DNA from: Allobosea caraganae
GTDB taxonomy: Bacteria > Pseudomonadota > Alphaproteobacteria > Rhizobiales > Beijerinckiaceae
Length of the DNA stretch: 64,000 nucleotides
Direction: 5' to 3'
NCBI RefSeq assembly: GCF_003351345.1
Contig: NZ_QQTO01000023.1
Coordinates: 62,001-126,000 of the forward strand
Of this stretch, positions 1 through 8,098 are shown piece after piece; the stretch's first letter is position 1; the number at the start of each line of letters is the position of its first letter. The position numbers were made by a program, and so were the translations under genes. The notes beneath the pieces were generated by a model. That model searched no databases and had not been told where the DNA came from. It was given only the letters and a program-made list of their open reading frames with translations.

Positions 1-112
1 GGCCGCGCTCGACCAGCGCATCGGTGACGAGCTTCTTCAGGTCATCCGCCGCCTTGCGCTGCATGCGGGCGGGGATCTCTTCCGAGAAGAGTTCGAGCAG
101 GAGATCAGGCAT
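1..112 (-). CDS. glyS: Glycyl-tRNA synthetase beta subunit, N-terminus only
   Basis: The minus strand from an ATG at 112 reads [18 protein letters not shown], the characteristic start of the GlyS beta subunit, and stays open to the window edge. GlyS pairs with GlyQ in the bacterial alpha2beta2 glycyl-tRNA synthetase and carries tRNA-binding and HD-type domains. The gene lies downstream of glyQ, but a fic gene sits between them and its stop codon overlaps the glyS start by 8 bases, which suggests translational coupling. Only about 37 residues are visible, so nothing can be said of the rest. Confidence 0.9.
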   Translation of the reverse strand, partial: MPDLLLELFSEEIPARMQRKAADDLKKLVTDALVERG

Positions 113-1286
113 CGGATGCATCACCGGAAATGGCTTTGAGAATGTCTTGCGCGACATACAATCGTGGGTTCGATGTGCCGGGATATTCCTGGAGTACACC
201 GGCGCCGATGAGCGATTGCACATTCATCTGCGCGGCGCGATAGGTCACGCCAAGATGTTCCGCGACCTGAGGGATACTCACGGCCGGGGTTCGGAACAAC
301 AGGTCGACGATACCCAGCAGGTTCGCCGAACGGCCAGCCTGCTGAAGTGCGGCGCGATAGTTCCGTTCGACGTCGCGCAGGCGGTCCGCGGTATCGATCG
401 CCTGCCGCGCTGCATCCGCAACCGCGCTCAAGAAGAAGGATATCCATCCGAGCCAGTCGCCGCTGCGCGACACCTCGTACATGCGGTCGATATACTCGTC
501 CTTTCTCCCCTCCAAGGTCGGGCTGAGATAGAGGATCGGGTGTCGGATCAAGCCCGACTGGAAGAGGTGGAGCACGATCAGCATGCGGCCCACCCGGCCA
601 TTGCCATCGGCAAAAGGGTGGATCGTCTCGAATTGGTAGTGGAGCAGTGCTGCATCGATCAGCGCATGCGCATCACGGTCCTCGCGGTGGATGAAGCGCT
701 CCATCGCATCCAGGCAGGACAGCGTTTCAGTCGGGGGCGGAGGGACGAACCTCGCCTTCTCGATCTCGTAGGCGCCGATGAAGTTCTGATTTCGCTTGAA
801 TTCGCCGGCCTGGACGCTCGCGCCGCGGTGCCGTGCGACGCCACCCAGCAAGCGGCGATGCGCGTCGCGGAGCGTACGGAGCGACAACGGAAGTTCGTTG
901 AGGCTGGCGATCGCTTCAGTAAGTGCGACGCGATAGTTCAGAACCTCGCGCGTGTCGGGAGCCCGGTTCTCTTCCGTCGCGCCAGCCTCCAAGAGCAGGA
1001 GATCGCTCAGGGAGGTATAGGTCCCCTCCATGCTCGACGACGTCAGCGCCTCCTGCGCCTGGAGAGGACGGATCAGCAGATAGGGATCGGGGAGTAGCCG
1101 CCCGATGCCGTTCAGCTCTCCCACAGCCGCGGAGGCGTCGGCGAGAGGTCGCGTCAATGCGGCCTTCGCTCGCTCATCGAGCAAAGGGGGCAGCGGATTC
1201 GGCACGAACGCCCATTGCCCGCGTTCCGTGGGAACGAGGCTGCCGCTGGGCGAATGCTCGAAATCCGCTTTGTTCATTGGTATCAT
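105..1286 (-). CDS. Fic family protein (AMPylase-type) with C-terminal winged helix
   Basis: A 393-residue Fic-domain protein. Fic enzymes usually transfer AMP from ATP to a hydroxyl group on a target protein. The catalytic motif [12 protein letters not shown] is complete at residues 223-234. An N-terminal inhibitory motif of the (S/T)xxxE(G/N) class is visible as S83-x3-E87-G88, so this looks like a class II, self-inhibited Fic protein. Residues from about 322 resemble a winged helix ([18 protein letters not shown] then an LxxAGVL turn), an architecture known from Shewanella SoFic. It lies between glyQ and glyS with a large inverted repeat just before its start. An alternative start is the ATG at 1277. 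The target is unknown. Confidence 0.92.
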   Translation of the reverse strand: MIPMNKADFEHSPSGSLVPTERGQWAFVPNPLPPLLDERAKAALTRPLADASAAVGELNGIGRLLPDPYLLIRPLQAQEALTSSSMEGTYTSLSDLLLLEAGATEENRAPDTREVLNYRVALTEAIASLNELPLSLRTLRDAHRRLLGGVARHRGASVQAGEFKRNQNFIGAYEIEKARFVPPPPTETLSCLDAMERFIHREDRDAHALIDAALLHYQFETIHPFADGNGRVGRMLIVLHLFQSGLIRHPILYLSPTLEGRKDEYIDRMYEVSRSGDWLGWISFFLSAVADAARQAIDTADRLRDVERNYRAALQQAGRSANLLGIVDLLFRTPAVSIPQVAEHLGVTYRAAQMNVQSLIGAGVLQEYPGTSNPRLYVAQDILKAISGDASDA

Positions 1287-1297
1287 CCCGACGCAAG

Positions 1298-1329
1298 AGA
1301 TTATACAAAACAGCCTATTTGTATAATCT
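1298..1329. promoter_or_regulatory. 12-8-12 inverted repeat ahead of fic (candidate operator)
   Basis: Perfect arms AGATTATACAAA (1298-1309) and TTTGTATAATCT (1318-1329) flank an 8-base centre. The repeat is AT-rich in GC-rich surroundings and ends 11 bases before the fic start. The minus strand carries TATAAT at 1305-1300, so the site would overlap a fic promoter, although no good -35 box is visible. It could be bound by the winged helix of the Fic protein (inference) or fold as an RNA hairpin in the glyQ-fic transcript. Confidence 0.6.
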
Positions 1330-1354
1330 AGGCATCACAGATTGAAGTCAGGTA

Positions 1355-2272
1355 TCACACCGCTCCCCCGCCCGCCGTCTTCAGCCAGGCGGCACCGCAG
1401 GCCTTGGCGAGTTCGCGGACGCGCAGGATGTAGCTCTGGCGCTCGGTGACCGAGATCACGCCGCGCGCATCGAGCAGGTTGAAGACGTGGCTCGCCTTGA
1501 TGCACTGGTCATAGGCGGGCAGCGCCAGCTTGTGGCTGAGGTCGTTGCTGCCATTGGCGGACTCACCGGCCGCCAGCAGCGCCTTGCACTCGGCCTCGGC
1601 GTCGCTGAAGTGGCGGAACAGGATCTCGGTGTTGGCGTGCTCGAAATTATGGCGCGAGAATTCCTGCTCGGCCTGGAGGAAGACGTCGCCGTAGCTGATG
1701 CGGTCCTCGCCCTCGAGCCCGTTGAAGTTGAGGTCGTAGACGTTCTCGACGCCCTGGACGTACATGGCGAGGCGCTCGAGTCCGTAGGTCAGCTCACCCG
1801 CCACAGGCGCGCATTCGACGCCGGCGACCTGCTGGAAATAGGTGAACTGGCTGACCTCCATGCCGTCGCACCAGCATTCCCAGCCGAGGCCCCAGGCGCC
1901 GAGCGTCGGGCTCTCCCAGTCATCCTCGACGAAGCGGACGTCGTGCAGGGCGAGGTCGACGCCGATCGCCCTGAGCGAGTCGAGGTAGAGCTGCTGCAGG
2001 TCCGGCGGCGACGGCTTCAGGATGACCTGGAACTGGTAGTAGTGCTGCAGCCGGTTCGGGTTCTCGCCGTAGCGGCCGTCCTTGGGCCGGCGCGAGGGCT
2101 GGACATAGGCGGCCTTCCAGGGCTTCGGCCCAAGCGCGCGCAGGGTCGTCGCCGGGTGGAAGGTGCCGGCGCCGACCTCCATGTCGTAGGGCTGGAGAAT
2201 GACGCAGCCACGTTCGGCCCAGAAGCGCTGCAAGGTCAGCAGCAAGCCCTGGAACGAGCGGGTCGGATTCAT
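1355..2272 (-). CDS. glyQ: Glycyl-tRNA synthetase alpha subunit
   Basis: The catalytic alpha subunit of the heterotetrameric glycyl-tRNA synthetase, a class II enzyme that activates glycine and charges tRNA-Gly in the cytoplasm. The 305-residue protein from the ATG at 2272 begins [18 protein letters not shown] and contains the highly conserved [14 protein letters not shown] segment and [18 protein letters not shown]. The length matches the family. The reading frame stays open 68 codons further upstream, but that extension runs through a palindromic repeat and has no family similarity, so I reject it. The gene is first in a glyQ-fic-glyS series. Confidence 0.95.
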   Translation of the reverse strand: MNPTRSFQGLLLTLQRFWAERGCVILQPYDMEVGAGTFHPATTLRALGPKPWKAAYVQPSRRPKDGRYGENPNRLQHYYQFQVILKPSPPDLQQLYLDSLRAIGVDLALHDVRFVEDDWESPTLGAWGLGWECWCDGMEVSQFTYFQQVAGVECAPVAGELTYGLERLAMYVQGVENVYDLNFNGLEGEDRISYGDVFLQAEQEFSRHNFEHANTEILFRHFSDAEAECKALLAAGESANGSNDLSHKLALPAYDQCIKASHVFNLLDARGVISVTERQSYILRVRELAKACGAAWLKTAGGGAV

Positions 2273-2342
2273 CGAGTCGGAGAGCGAAGCGGCGGCCAAG
2301 AGCTGGAGCCTTCCAAATTTCCTGAAGTTTGCGGCGTGCTTA

Positions 2343-2452
2343 GAGCATGTCCCGCAAAAGTGGAATCCACTTTTGCGATAAGGACATGCTCCAAGCTCTA
2401 GTCCGGCGCGAATTCTGCTCGTTCGGCTGGAACAGCCGAACGGAAAGCGCGC
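2343..2452. repeat. Composite two-hairpin repeat, copy A
   Basis: A 49-base nested palindrome (2343-2391: outer arms GAGCATGTCC/GGACATGCTC, inner arms CGCAAAAGTGGA/TCCACTTTTGCG) is followed by a second palindrome GTTCGGCT-GGAAC-AGCCGAAC (2421-2441) and the tail AAAGCGCGC. The same two-part unit, in the same orientation, occurs at 46455-46562. It lies upstream of glyQ. The base changes between copies preserve pairing in both hairpins. Confidence 0.85.
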
Positions 2453-2627
2453 TGGGTCTGCGGCAGCAGAGGTCAAGCGCGGGCGCGTCTCCCTGAACGT
2501 CAGCCCACCCGGCGCGGACAGGTTTCATTCAGGATCGACGCACTAGTGTCTGCCTCAACCGTGCAGTCCGCGGCGTTCGGGGGCGAACGTTGGAGACGGA
2601 CCGGCGGCATCGTTAGGAGTTTCGCCC

Positions 2628-2927
2628 ATGCTCTCGTCACGCCCTGTCGCCGCCCTGTTCGGCGCGCTCAGCCTCGGCCTTGCCGCCTTCACCGTCGCCC
2701 CCGCATCGGCTGCTCCCGTCAGCGCCGGCCCGCTCCAGGCGACCCAGGCCCAGGCCGGCGGCGACCTGCTCCAGCAGGCGCAGTATTACGGCCCGCGCCG
2801 CCACTATGGCTATCGCCCCCATTACGGCTATGGCCGCCCGGTCTACCGTCCGCGCTGCTTCGTCACCGATCGCCGCGTCTGGAACGGCTACCGCTGGGTC
2901 ATCCGCCCGGTGCGCGTCTGCCGCTGA
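2628..2927 (+). CDS. Small secreted Tyr/Gly/Arg-rich protein
   Basis: A 99-residue protein with a clear Sec signal peptide (MLSSRPVAALFGALSLGLAA then TVAPASA cleavage region). The mature part is rich in Tyr, Gly, Pro and Arg, with repeats such as HYGYRPHYGYGRP, and ends in the motif CFVTDRRVWNGYRWVIRPVR followed by Val-Cys-Arg. The two cysteines bracket the C-terminal motif and could form a disulfide after export. The next gene encodes a paralogue with the same layout. Function is unknown; such proteins are frequent in Hyphomicrobiales. A strong terminator follows. Confidence 0.75.
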   Translation: MLSSRPVAALFGALSLGLAAFTVAPASAAPVSAGPLQATQAQAGGDLLQQAQYYGPRRHYGYRPHYGYGRPVYRPRCFVTDRRVWNGYRWVIRPVRVCR

Positions 2928-2962
2928 TCGCGGCACGCAGCTACGCATCGCCTGAAGATTTG

Positions 2963-2995
2963 CTGAACGGCGCGGTTTCGCGCCGTTCAGTTTTT
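2963..2995 (+). terminator. Rho-independent terminator after the first secreted protein
   Basis: A perfect 12-bp stem CTGAACGGCGCG / CGCGCCGTTCAG with a GTTT loop, followed by TTTTT. It ends transcription of the upstream small secreted protein before its paralogue. Confidence 0.9.
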
Positions 2996-3076
2996 CCGGC
3001 CCAATCTCCTCGCCTTGGCGGCGCCCGAATGCTGCGACATCGTTCCAGCCGCCATGCACATGAGGGGAGATGCGTC

Positions 3077-3385
3077 ATGTTTCGCAAACTGCTTCTCGGC
3101 GCTGCGGCGGCTGCCACGCTCGGTGGCATCGCGCTGACCGCCACGCCTGCCTCGGCCCAGTATTTCGGCTTCGGCCCGGCCTACGGCTTCGGCTACCGCC
3201 CGGCCTATTTCGGCTATGGCCCACGCTGGGGCGGAGGCTACTACGGCAGGCCCTACTATGGCGGCTATCGGCGAGCCTATTATGGCTATGGCGCGCCCTA
3301 TTGGGGTTCGCGCTGCGTCGTCCGCCCAGGCCGCTATTGGGATGGCTGGGGCTGGGTCGTGGGACCGCGGCGCGTCTGCTACTGA
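3077..3385 (+). CDS. Small secreted Tyr/Gly-rich protein (paralogue)
   Basis: A 102-residue protein with a signal peptide (MFRKLLLGAAAAATLGGIAL, cleavage near TPASA-QYF) and a mature part made largely of short Gly/Tyr repeats (FGYRPAYFGYGPRWGGGYYG and similar). It ends with a cysteine-bounded block, CVVRPGRYWDGWGWVVGPRR followed by Val-Cys-Tyr, which matches the C-terminus of the gene at 2628. I chose the ATG at 3077 for the signal peptide and the nearby GGGGAG ribosome-binding site. Function is unknown; an envelope or surface role is inference. Confidence 0.75.
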   Translation: MFRKLLLGAAAAATLGGIALTATPASAQYFGFGPAYGFGYRPAYFGYGPRWGGGYYGRPYYGGYRRAYYGYGAPYWGSRCVVRPGRYWDGWGWVVGPRRVCY

Positions 3386-4144
3386 CTAGCCACCAGGCAG
3401 CGCCGCCCTGCCGCGATGGACTGCTTCGCTGAGTTCGGTGAAGCGGCCATCCGGCCCGTTCAAGACGAAGCCGGGCAGGAGCGCCAACGGCCTCCGGCTG
3501 CCGAGTTCGGCCGTGACGACGACGCGGATGGCCGGCTTGTCCGCGGCTGCATGAACCGGGCGGATGGCGACGCCGCCGAAGCCTGTCGCGAGCCCGGCCA
3601 GGATGTCTGCCAGCGCCTCGGCCCGATGGATGATCGCGACATGCCCGCCAGGCTTCAGCAGCCGGCGCGCCGCCTTGAGCCAGAGCGCGAGCGGCTGATC
3701 GGCGACATGGGCCGCCCGGCGATTCGCGACCGGCGATGGCTTTGCCTCGTCCGCCGAGAAGAAGGGCGGGTTCATCGCGACGCAGCCGAAGCTCGCCGGG
3801 GCGAGCCTCGCCTCAGCCAGCGCGGCGACATCGGCCGCCACGACCTCGACCCGTCCGCTCAAGCCGTTCAGCGCGACATTCCCGGCAGCGAGCGCGGCCA
3901 GATCGGGATCGCGCTCGACCAGGGTCACCAGCAGATCCGGGCGCAGGAGGGCGGCGGCAAGGCCGACCGTGCCGACGCCCGCGCCGAAATCGACCAGGGC
4001 TCCGGGGAACGCCGCCGGTAACGCCGCCGCGAGCAGGACCGCGTCGCTGCCGGCGCGATGGCCCTTCTTCGGCTGGTGCAGCTTGAGCCGGCCGTCGAGC
4101 AGCCTGTCCTCGGCGATCTCGCCGAGCCCGCCTGCCTCAGCCAT
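3386..4144 (-). CDS. TrmN6-like tRNA/RNA adenine-N6 methyltransferase
   Basis: A 252-residue Rossmann-fold SAM-dependent methyltransferase of the small-methyltransferase (TrmN6, YfiC-like) family. The SAM-binding loop VDFGAGVGTVGLA (residues about 51-63) and the catalytic NPPF motif typical of N6-adenine methyltransferases (MNPPFFSADEA) are visible. Family members methylate A37 of tRNA-Val; the exact substrate here is not proven. The start codon overlaps the end of the DUF2007 gene by 8 bases, so the two are probably co-transcribed, and the stop abuts the convergent secreted-protein gene. Confidence 0.85.
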   Translation of the reverse strand: MAEAGGLGEIAEDRLLDGRLKLHQPKKGHRAGSDAVLLAAALPAAFPGALVDFGAGVGTVGLAAALLRPDLLVTLVERDPDLAALAAGNVALNGLSGRVEVVAADVAALAEARLAPASFGCVAMNPPFFSADEAKPSPVANRRAAHVADQPLALWLKAARRLLKPGGHVAIIHRAEALADILAGLATGFGGVAIRPVHAAADKPAIRVVVTAELGSRRPLALLPGFVLNGPDGRFTELSEAVHRGRAALPGG

Positions 4145-4382
4145 CGCGCAGCTCGCCGCCGAAACCGGCCTCGATCAACAATGCGCGAGCCCGCATGCGA
4201 TCCGCCTCGCGCACCAGCAGGCGGCGCTGGAAGGCGCCGGTCATGCCTTCGAGCGCGCTCATGTGCTGATCGGTGATCAGGCAATCGAGATCGGCCGAGG
4301 TCAGCAGCGCCTCGATGGCGCCAAGCAGGACGAGGTCGTTGGTGCGAAGCAGCTCATGCATCTTGTCATGGAGACGAAGCAT
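4137..4382 (-). CDS. DUF2007 small protein
   Basis: An 81-residue protein, MHELLRTNDLVLLGAIEALL near the start, matching the DUF2007 family (called putative signal-transducing or PII-like small domains). Typical members are about 70-80 residues, so it is complete. It precedes the TrmN6-like gene, overlaps it by 8 bases, and lies divergently from the polyprenyl synthase gene, a common arrangement in Hyphomicrobiales. The molecular function is unknown. Confidence 0.8.
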   Translation of the reverse strand: MLRLHDKMHELLRTNDLVLLGAIEALLTSADLDCLITDQHMSALEGMTGAFQRRLLVREADRMRARALLIEAGFGGELRDG

Positions 4383-4522
4383 GGGCAGGGGCGCAAGCCC
4401 TTGATTGCGCGAAAGGAGGCAGGTGCGGCGTCAAAGTGCAATTGCGGGGGCTGGCCACCCATGCGACGGTTATGGCAAGGGCATAACGCGCATCGCAGCG
4501 CAGCACCGGCCGGAGCAGAAGC

Positions 4523-5539
4523 GTGGGCGTCGTCGTACCGTTCGAGGACAAGGAAGCCGGACAGGCCAGCATCGACGGGCTCGTCGGCCTGACGCGCGCC
4601 GACATGGAACGCGTCAACGCGATGATCCTGTCGCGCACCGGCTCCGACGTGACGATGATCCCCGAGGTCGCCAACCACCTGATCTCGTCGGGCGGCAAGC
4701 GTCTCAGGCCGATGCTGACGCTGGCGACGGCGGCGCTGAACGGCTATCGCGGCGAGGGCCACGTCAAGCTCGCGGCCTCGGTCGAGTTCATGCACACGGC
4801 GACGCTGCTGCATGACGACGTCGTCGACGAGAGCGACATGCGCCGCGGCAAGCTCGCCGCCCGCATGCTCTGGGGCAACGAGGCGAGCGTGCTGGTCGGC
4901 GACTTCCTGCTCGGCCAGGCCTTCAAGATGATGGTCGAGGTCGGCTCGCTGCGCGCGCTGGATATCCTCTCGACCGCAGCCGCCGTGATCGCCGAGGGCG
5001 AGGTGCTGCAGCTCTCCGTCGCCAAGAACACCGAGACGACCGAGGACGAGTACCTCGCCGTGATCCGCGGCAAGACGGCCGAGCTCTTCGCCGCCGCCTG
5101 CGAGGTCGGCCCGGTGATCGCCGAGGCGAGCAAGGCCAATGCCGCCGCCTGCCGCAGCTACGGGCTCAACCTCGGCATCGCCTTCCAGCTGATCGACGAC
5201 GCGCTGGATTACGGCGGCGTCGCCGCCAAGCTCGGCAAGAACACCGGCGACGATTTTCGCGAGGGCAAGATCACCTTGCCGGTGGTGCTCTCCTTCCGCC
5301 GCGGCACCGAGGACGAGCGCGCCTTCTGGCGCCGGACCTTGCAGGCGGGCGAGATCGGCGAGGGCGACCTCGAGGAGGCGCGGGCGATCATGCGCCGCCA
5401 CCGCGCGCTCGACGACACGATCGAGCGGGCCCAGCACTACGCCAAGATGGCCAAGGACGCGCTCGGCCTCTACCCGGCCTCGCCGATGAAGCAGGCGCTC
5501 AACGACGCCGTCGATTTCTGCGTGGCGCGGGCGCACTAA
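4523..5539 (+). CDS. ispB: Polyprenyl (octa/decaprenyl) diphosphate synthase
   Basis: A 338-residue trans-isoprenyl diphosphate synthase that elongates farnesyl diphosphate with IPP to make the ubiquinone side chain. Both aspartate-rich motifs are present: LLHDDVVDESDMRRG (first) and QLIDDALDYGG (second), with the GGKRLRP substrate-binding loop near residue 58. The start is a GTG at 4523 after GGAGCAG. The family length is normal. It fits with other ubiquinone-related genes here (coq7, ispE, ispH). Chain length cannot be read from the sequence, so the symbol is provisional. Confidence 0.9.
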   Translation: MGVVVPFEDKEAGQASIDGLVGLTRADMERVNAMILSRTGSDVTMIPEVANHLISSGGKRLRPMLTLATAALNGYRGEGHVKLAASVEFMHTATLLHDDVVDESDMRRGKLAARMLWGNEASVLVGDFLLGQAFKMMVEVGSLRALDILSTAAAVIAEGEVLQLSVAKNTETTEDEYLAVIRGKTAELFAAACEVGPVIAEASKANAAACRSYGLNLGIAFQLIDDALDYGGVAAKLGKNTGDDFREGKITLPVVLSFRRGTEDERAFWRRTLQAGEIGEGDLEEARAIMRRHRALDDTIERAQHYAKMAKDALGLYPASPMKQALNDAVDFCVARAH

Positions 5540-5855
5540 GCCCGCTCATCTCCGCTCCGCGGAGATCCTAACCCAGCGCCAGCGGCAATTCGCCCATCGT
5601 CGCCTCGATGGCCCGCCTTACCGGCAAACGCCGTAGGACGTCGCCGGCGTTGGCAACGAAACCCATGAAGCCGACATCGCGCGGTCGTGACTTCTATCGC
5701 GGGGACATTACCCGGCCTCCGTCAAATCGGCCCAAATCATCTCGTCGGAATGGCTGGCGCCTTTTTTCCTCGCGCCATGCGGGCAAAGCCGGCGGCATCC
5801 CTCCCCGCTTCGCAATGAAGCGGGGCCATACCGATAAGACGCCGGAGGGCGCGCC
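5540..5855. other. Intergenic region between ispB and the MFS gene
   Basis: About 316 bases without a convincing gene. A short hairpin ATCTCCGC-TCC-GCGGAGAT at 5548-5566 follows ispB but lacks a T tract. An 83-codon open frame beginning at 5608 is Arg/Pro/Ser-rich and resembles no known protein. No promoter with good -35 and -10 boxes stands out. Confidence 0.5.
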
Positions 5856-7181
5856 ATGACGCAAGCACACGATCGCCGCTCGCAGATCTCATCCGTTTTT
5901 CGCGTGTCGAGCGGCAATTTCCTCGAAATGTACGATTTCTTCGTGTTCGGCTATTACGCCGTCGCGATCGGCAAGGCGTTCTTCCCGACAGGCAGCGAGT
6001 TCGCGCAGCTCATGTCGGCGCTGATGACGTTTGGCGCCGGCTTCCTGATGCGGCCCCTCGGGGCGATCGTGCTCGGCGCCTATATCGACCATCACGGCCG
6101 CCGCAAGGGCCTGCTGCTCACGCTCTTCCTGATGGCCGTGGGAACGTTGACGGTCGCGCTCGTGCCGACCTATGCCTCGATCGGCCTCATGGCACCGATC
6201 ATCGTCGTGATCGGCCGGCTGATCCAGGGCTTCTCCGCCGGCGTCGAGCTCGGCGGCGTCTCGGTCTACCTCTCCGAGATCGCCACGCCCGGCAACAAGG
6301 GCTTCTATGTGAGCTGGCAGTCCGGCAGCCAGCAGGTGGCGGTGATCGTCGTCGCGCTGCTCGGCGTCTGGCTGAGCTCGATCCTGCCGCCCGAAGCGAT
6401 GCTGGACTGGGGCTGGCGCATCCCCTTCCTGATCGGCTGTCTGATCGTGCCGCTGATCTTCCTGCTGCGCCGCTCGCTGGAGGAGACCGAGGATTTCCTA
6501 GCGCGCCAGAAGAGCGCGGGCCATCCGACGCCGCGCCAGATCCTGCGCACGCTGGCGCAGAACTGGCAGGTGGTCATCATCGGCATGCTGCTGGTGACGA
6601 TGACGACGGTCTCGTTCTACTTCATCACCGCCTACACGCCGACCTTCGGCAAGGAGGTGCTGAAGCTCTCCAGCCTCGACAGCCTGCTGGTGACGCTGTG
6701 CGTCGGCCTGTCCAACCTGTTCTGGCTGCCGGTGATGGGCGCGCTGTCGGACCGGATCGGCCGCAAGCCGCTGATGCTGACCTTCACCGCCCTGATGGTG
6801 GTCAGCGCCTATCCGGCGCTGTCCTGGCTGGTCGCGGCCCCGTCCTTCGCGCGGCTGCTCGAGGTCGAGCTCTGGCTCTCGTTCCTCTATGGCAGCTATA
6901 ACGGGGCGATGGTGGTGGCGCTGACGGAGATCGTGCCGGCGGAGCTGCGCACCACCGGGTTCTCGGTCGCCTACAGTCTTGCGACCGCCCTGTTCGGCGG
7001 CTTCACGCCCGCGATCAGTACCTTCCTGATCGAGATGACCGGCAACCGCGCGGTGGCCGGGCTCTGGCTGATGTTCGCCGGCGCCTGCGGGCTGGTGGCG
7101 ACGCTGCTCGCCTATCGGGGCCGCACGGAGGTTGTCCTCCCCCCGATCACGGCCCGACCTGACATGGCCCTCGGCGGCTGA
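5856..7181 (+). CDS. MFS metabolite:H+ symporter, citrate/tricarballylate type
   Basis: A 441-residue, 12-helix major facilitator of the metabolite:H+ symporter family. It begins with the family-typical [18 protein letters not shown] and has the loop motif [10 protein letters not shown] between helices 2 and 3 and DRIGRKPLM between helices 8 and 9. The family imports small organic acids such as citrate, tricarballylate or alpha-ketoglutarate with protons across the inner membrane. The closest recognisable type is citrate/tricarballylate (CitA/TcuC-like), but the substrate is inferred. It stands alone and converges on ispE. Confidence 0.85.
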   Translation: MTQAHDRRSQISSVFRVSSGNFLEMYDFFVFGYYAVAIGKAFFPTGSEFAQLMSALMTFGAGFLMRPLGAIVLGAYIDHHGRRKGLLLTLFLMAVGTLTVALVPTYASIGLMAPIIVVIGRLIQGFSAGVELGGVSVYLSEIATPGNKGFYVSWQSGSQQVAVIVVALLGVWLSSILPPEAMLDWGWRIPFLIGCLIVPLIFLLRRSLEETEDFLARQKSAGHPTPRQILRTLAQNWQVVIIGMLLVTMTTVSFYFITAYTPTFGKEVLKLSSLDSLLVTLCVGLSNLFWLPVMGALSDRIGRKPLMLTFTALMVVSAYPALSWLVAAPSFARLLEVELWLSFLYGSYNGAMVVALTEIVPAELRTTGFSVAYSLATALFGGFTPAISTFLIEMTGNRAVAGLWLMFAGACGLVATLLAYRGRTEVVLPPITARPDMALGG

Positions 7182-7195
7182 GACCGCCGCCGCGC

Positions 7196-8098
7196 CTAGC
7201 GCAGCACGGTCGGCTTGACCCACCAGCCGGGCTGCTCGCGCGAGAGGATGCGGGCGGCGCGGGCGCTCTTTCGACAATCGTCGAACAGGGCGAAGCAGGT
7301 CGCGCCGGAGCCCGACATCCGCGCCAGCCGGCAATCCGGCAGGTGGTGGAGCCGGGCTAGAAGGCTTTCGAGGACCGGGGCCACGCCAAGCGCAGGTGGC
7401 TCAAGGTCATTGGCGGCGCGTGCGAGGTTGGCGATCAGGTCAGCCGCGGAGGTGCTACTGGAGGATGCGAATGGCTGCGTCGCGGCTGGATGCGCCTCGC
7501 CCTTGCCGAGCCCCAGCTGGCGGAACACCGCCGCCGTCTCGACCGGCACGCCGGGATTGACCAGAACCGCGAACAGGCGCGGCAGCGACAGCGCCGACCC
7601 CAGCACCTCGCCAACGCCGCTCATCACGCGGGCGCGCGCCTCGACGCAGACCGGCACGTCGGCTCCCGTCACGCGCGCGGCGTCGCGCAGGGCTAGGTCG
7701 TCCAGCCGCAATCCGTTCAACCGCGCGAGCAGGCGCAACGCCGCCGCCGCGTCAGTCGAGCCGCCGCCAATGCCGGAAGCGACCGGCAGGTTCTTGACGA
7801 GATGGAAGGCGCCGAGCCGCAAGCCGGGCACACGCTCCTGCAGGGCGTTGGCGGCGCGCAGGACGAGGTTGTCGGAGCCGATCGTAAGACCAGCGCTGCG
7901 CGGGCCGGAGAGCGTCAGTCCGAGCGGCGCATCCGGCAGCAGGGCGAGCCTGTCTCCGACGCCGGCGAAGGCGACGAGGCTTTCCAGCTCATGATAGCCG
8001 TCAACCCGCCGCCCCGTGACCCGCAGGGTCAGGTTGATCTTGGCCGGGGCGTGGGTCGTGAGGGTGCCGGGCGACACCCACCAGCCGGGACGGCTCAA
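7196..8098 (-). CDS. ispE: 4-diphosphocytidyl-2-C-methyl-D-erythritol kinase
   Basis: The GHMP kinase of the MEP isoprenoid pathway, which phosphorylates CDP-methylerythritol at the 2-hydroxyl. It has the start signature APAKINLTLRVTGRRVDGYH and the ATP loop PVASGIGGGSTDAAAALR. I chose the TTG at 8098: it overlaps the stop of the upstream TPR gene (TTGA) and has AAGGA six bases before it. This gives a 300-residue protein of normal size; a GTG at 8077 is the alternative. Tight coupling to the TPR gene is evident. Confidence 0.9.
   Translation of the reverse strand: MSRPGWWVSPGTLTTHAPAKINLTLRVTGRRVDGYHELESLVAFAGVGDRLALLPDAPLGLTLSGPRSAGLTIGSDNLVLRAANALQERVPGLRLGAFHLVKNLPVASGIGGGSTDAAAALRLLARLNGLRLDDLALRDAARVTGADVPVCVEARARVMSGVGEVLGSALSLPRLFAVLVNPGVPVETAAVFRQLGLGKGEAHPAATQPFASSSSTSAADLIANLARAANDLEPPALGVAPVLESLLARLHHLPDCRLARMSGSGATCFALFDDCRKSARAARILSREQPGWWVKPTVLR

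Noticed and set aside
2273..2476. N-terminal extension of GlyQ by 68 residues
   Set aside because: The extension is translated from the composite palindromic repeat and lacks family similarity; the canonical GlyQ start is at 2272.
5608..5859. An 83-codon frame before the MFS gene
   Set aside because: Its Arg/Pro/Ser-rich translation has no similarity to known proteins, no ribosome-binding site, and it ends by overlapping the well-supported MFS start.
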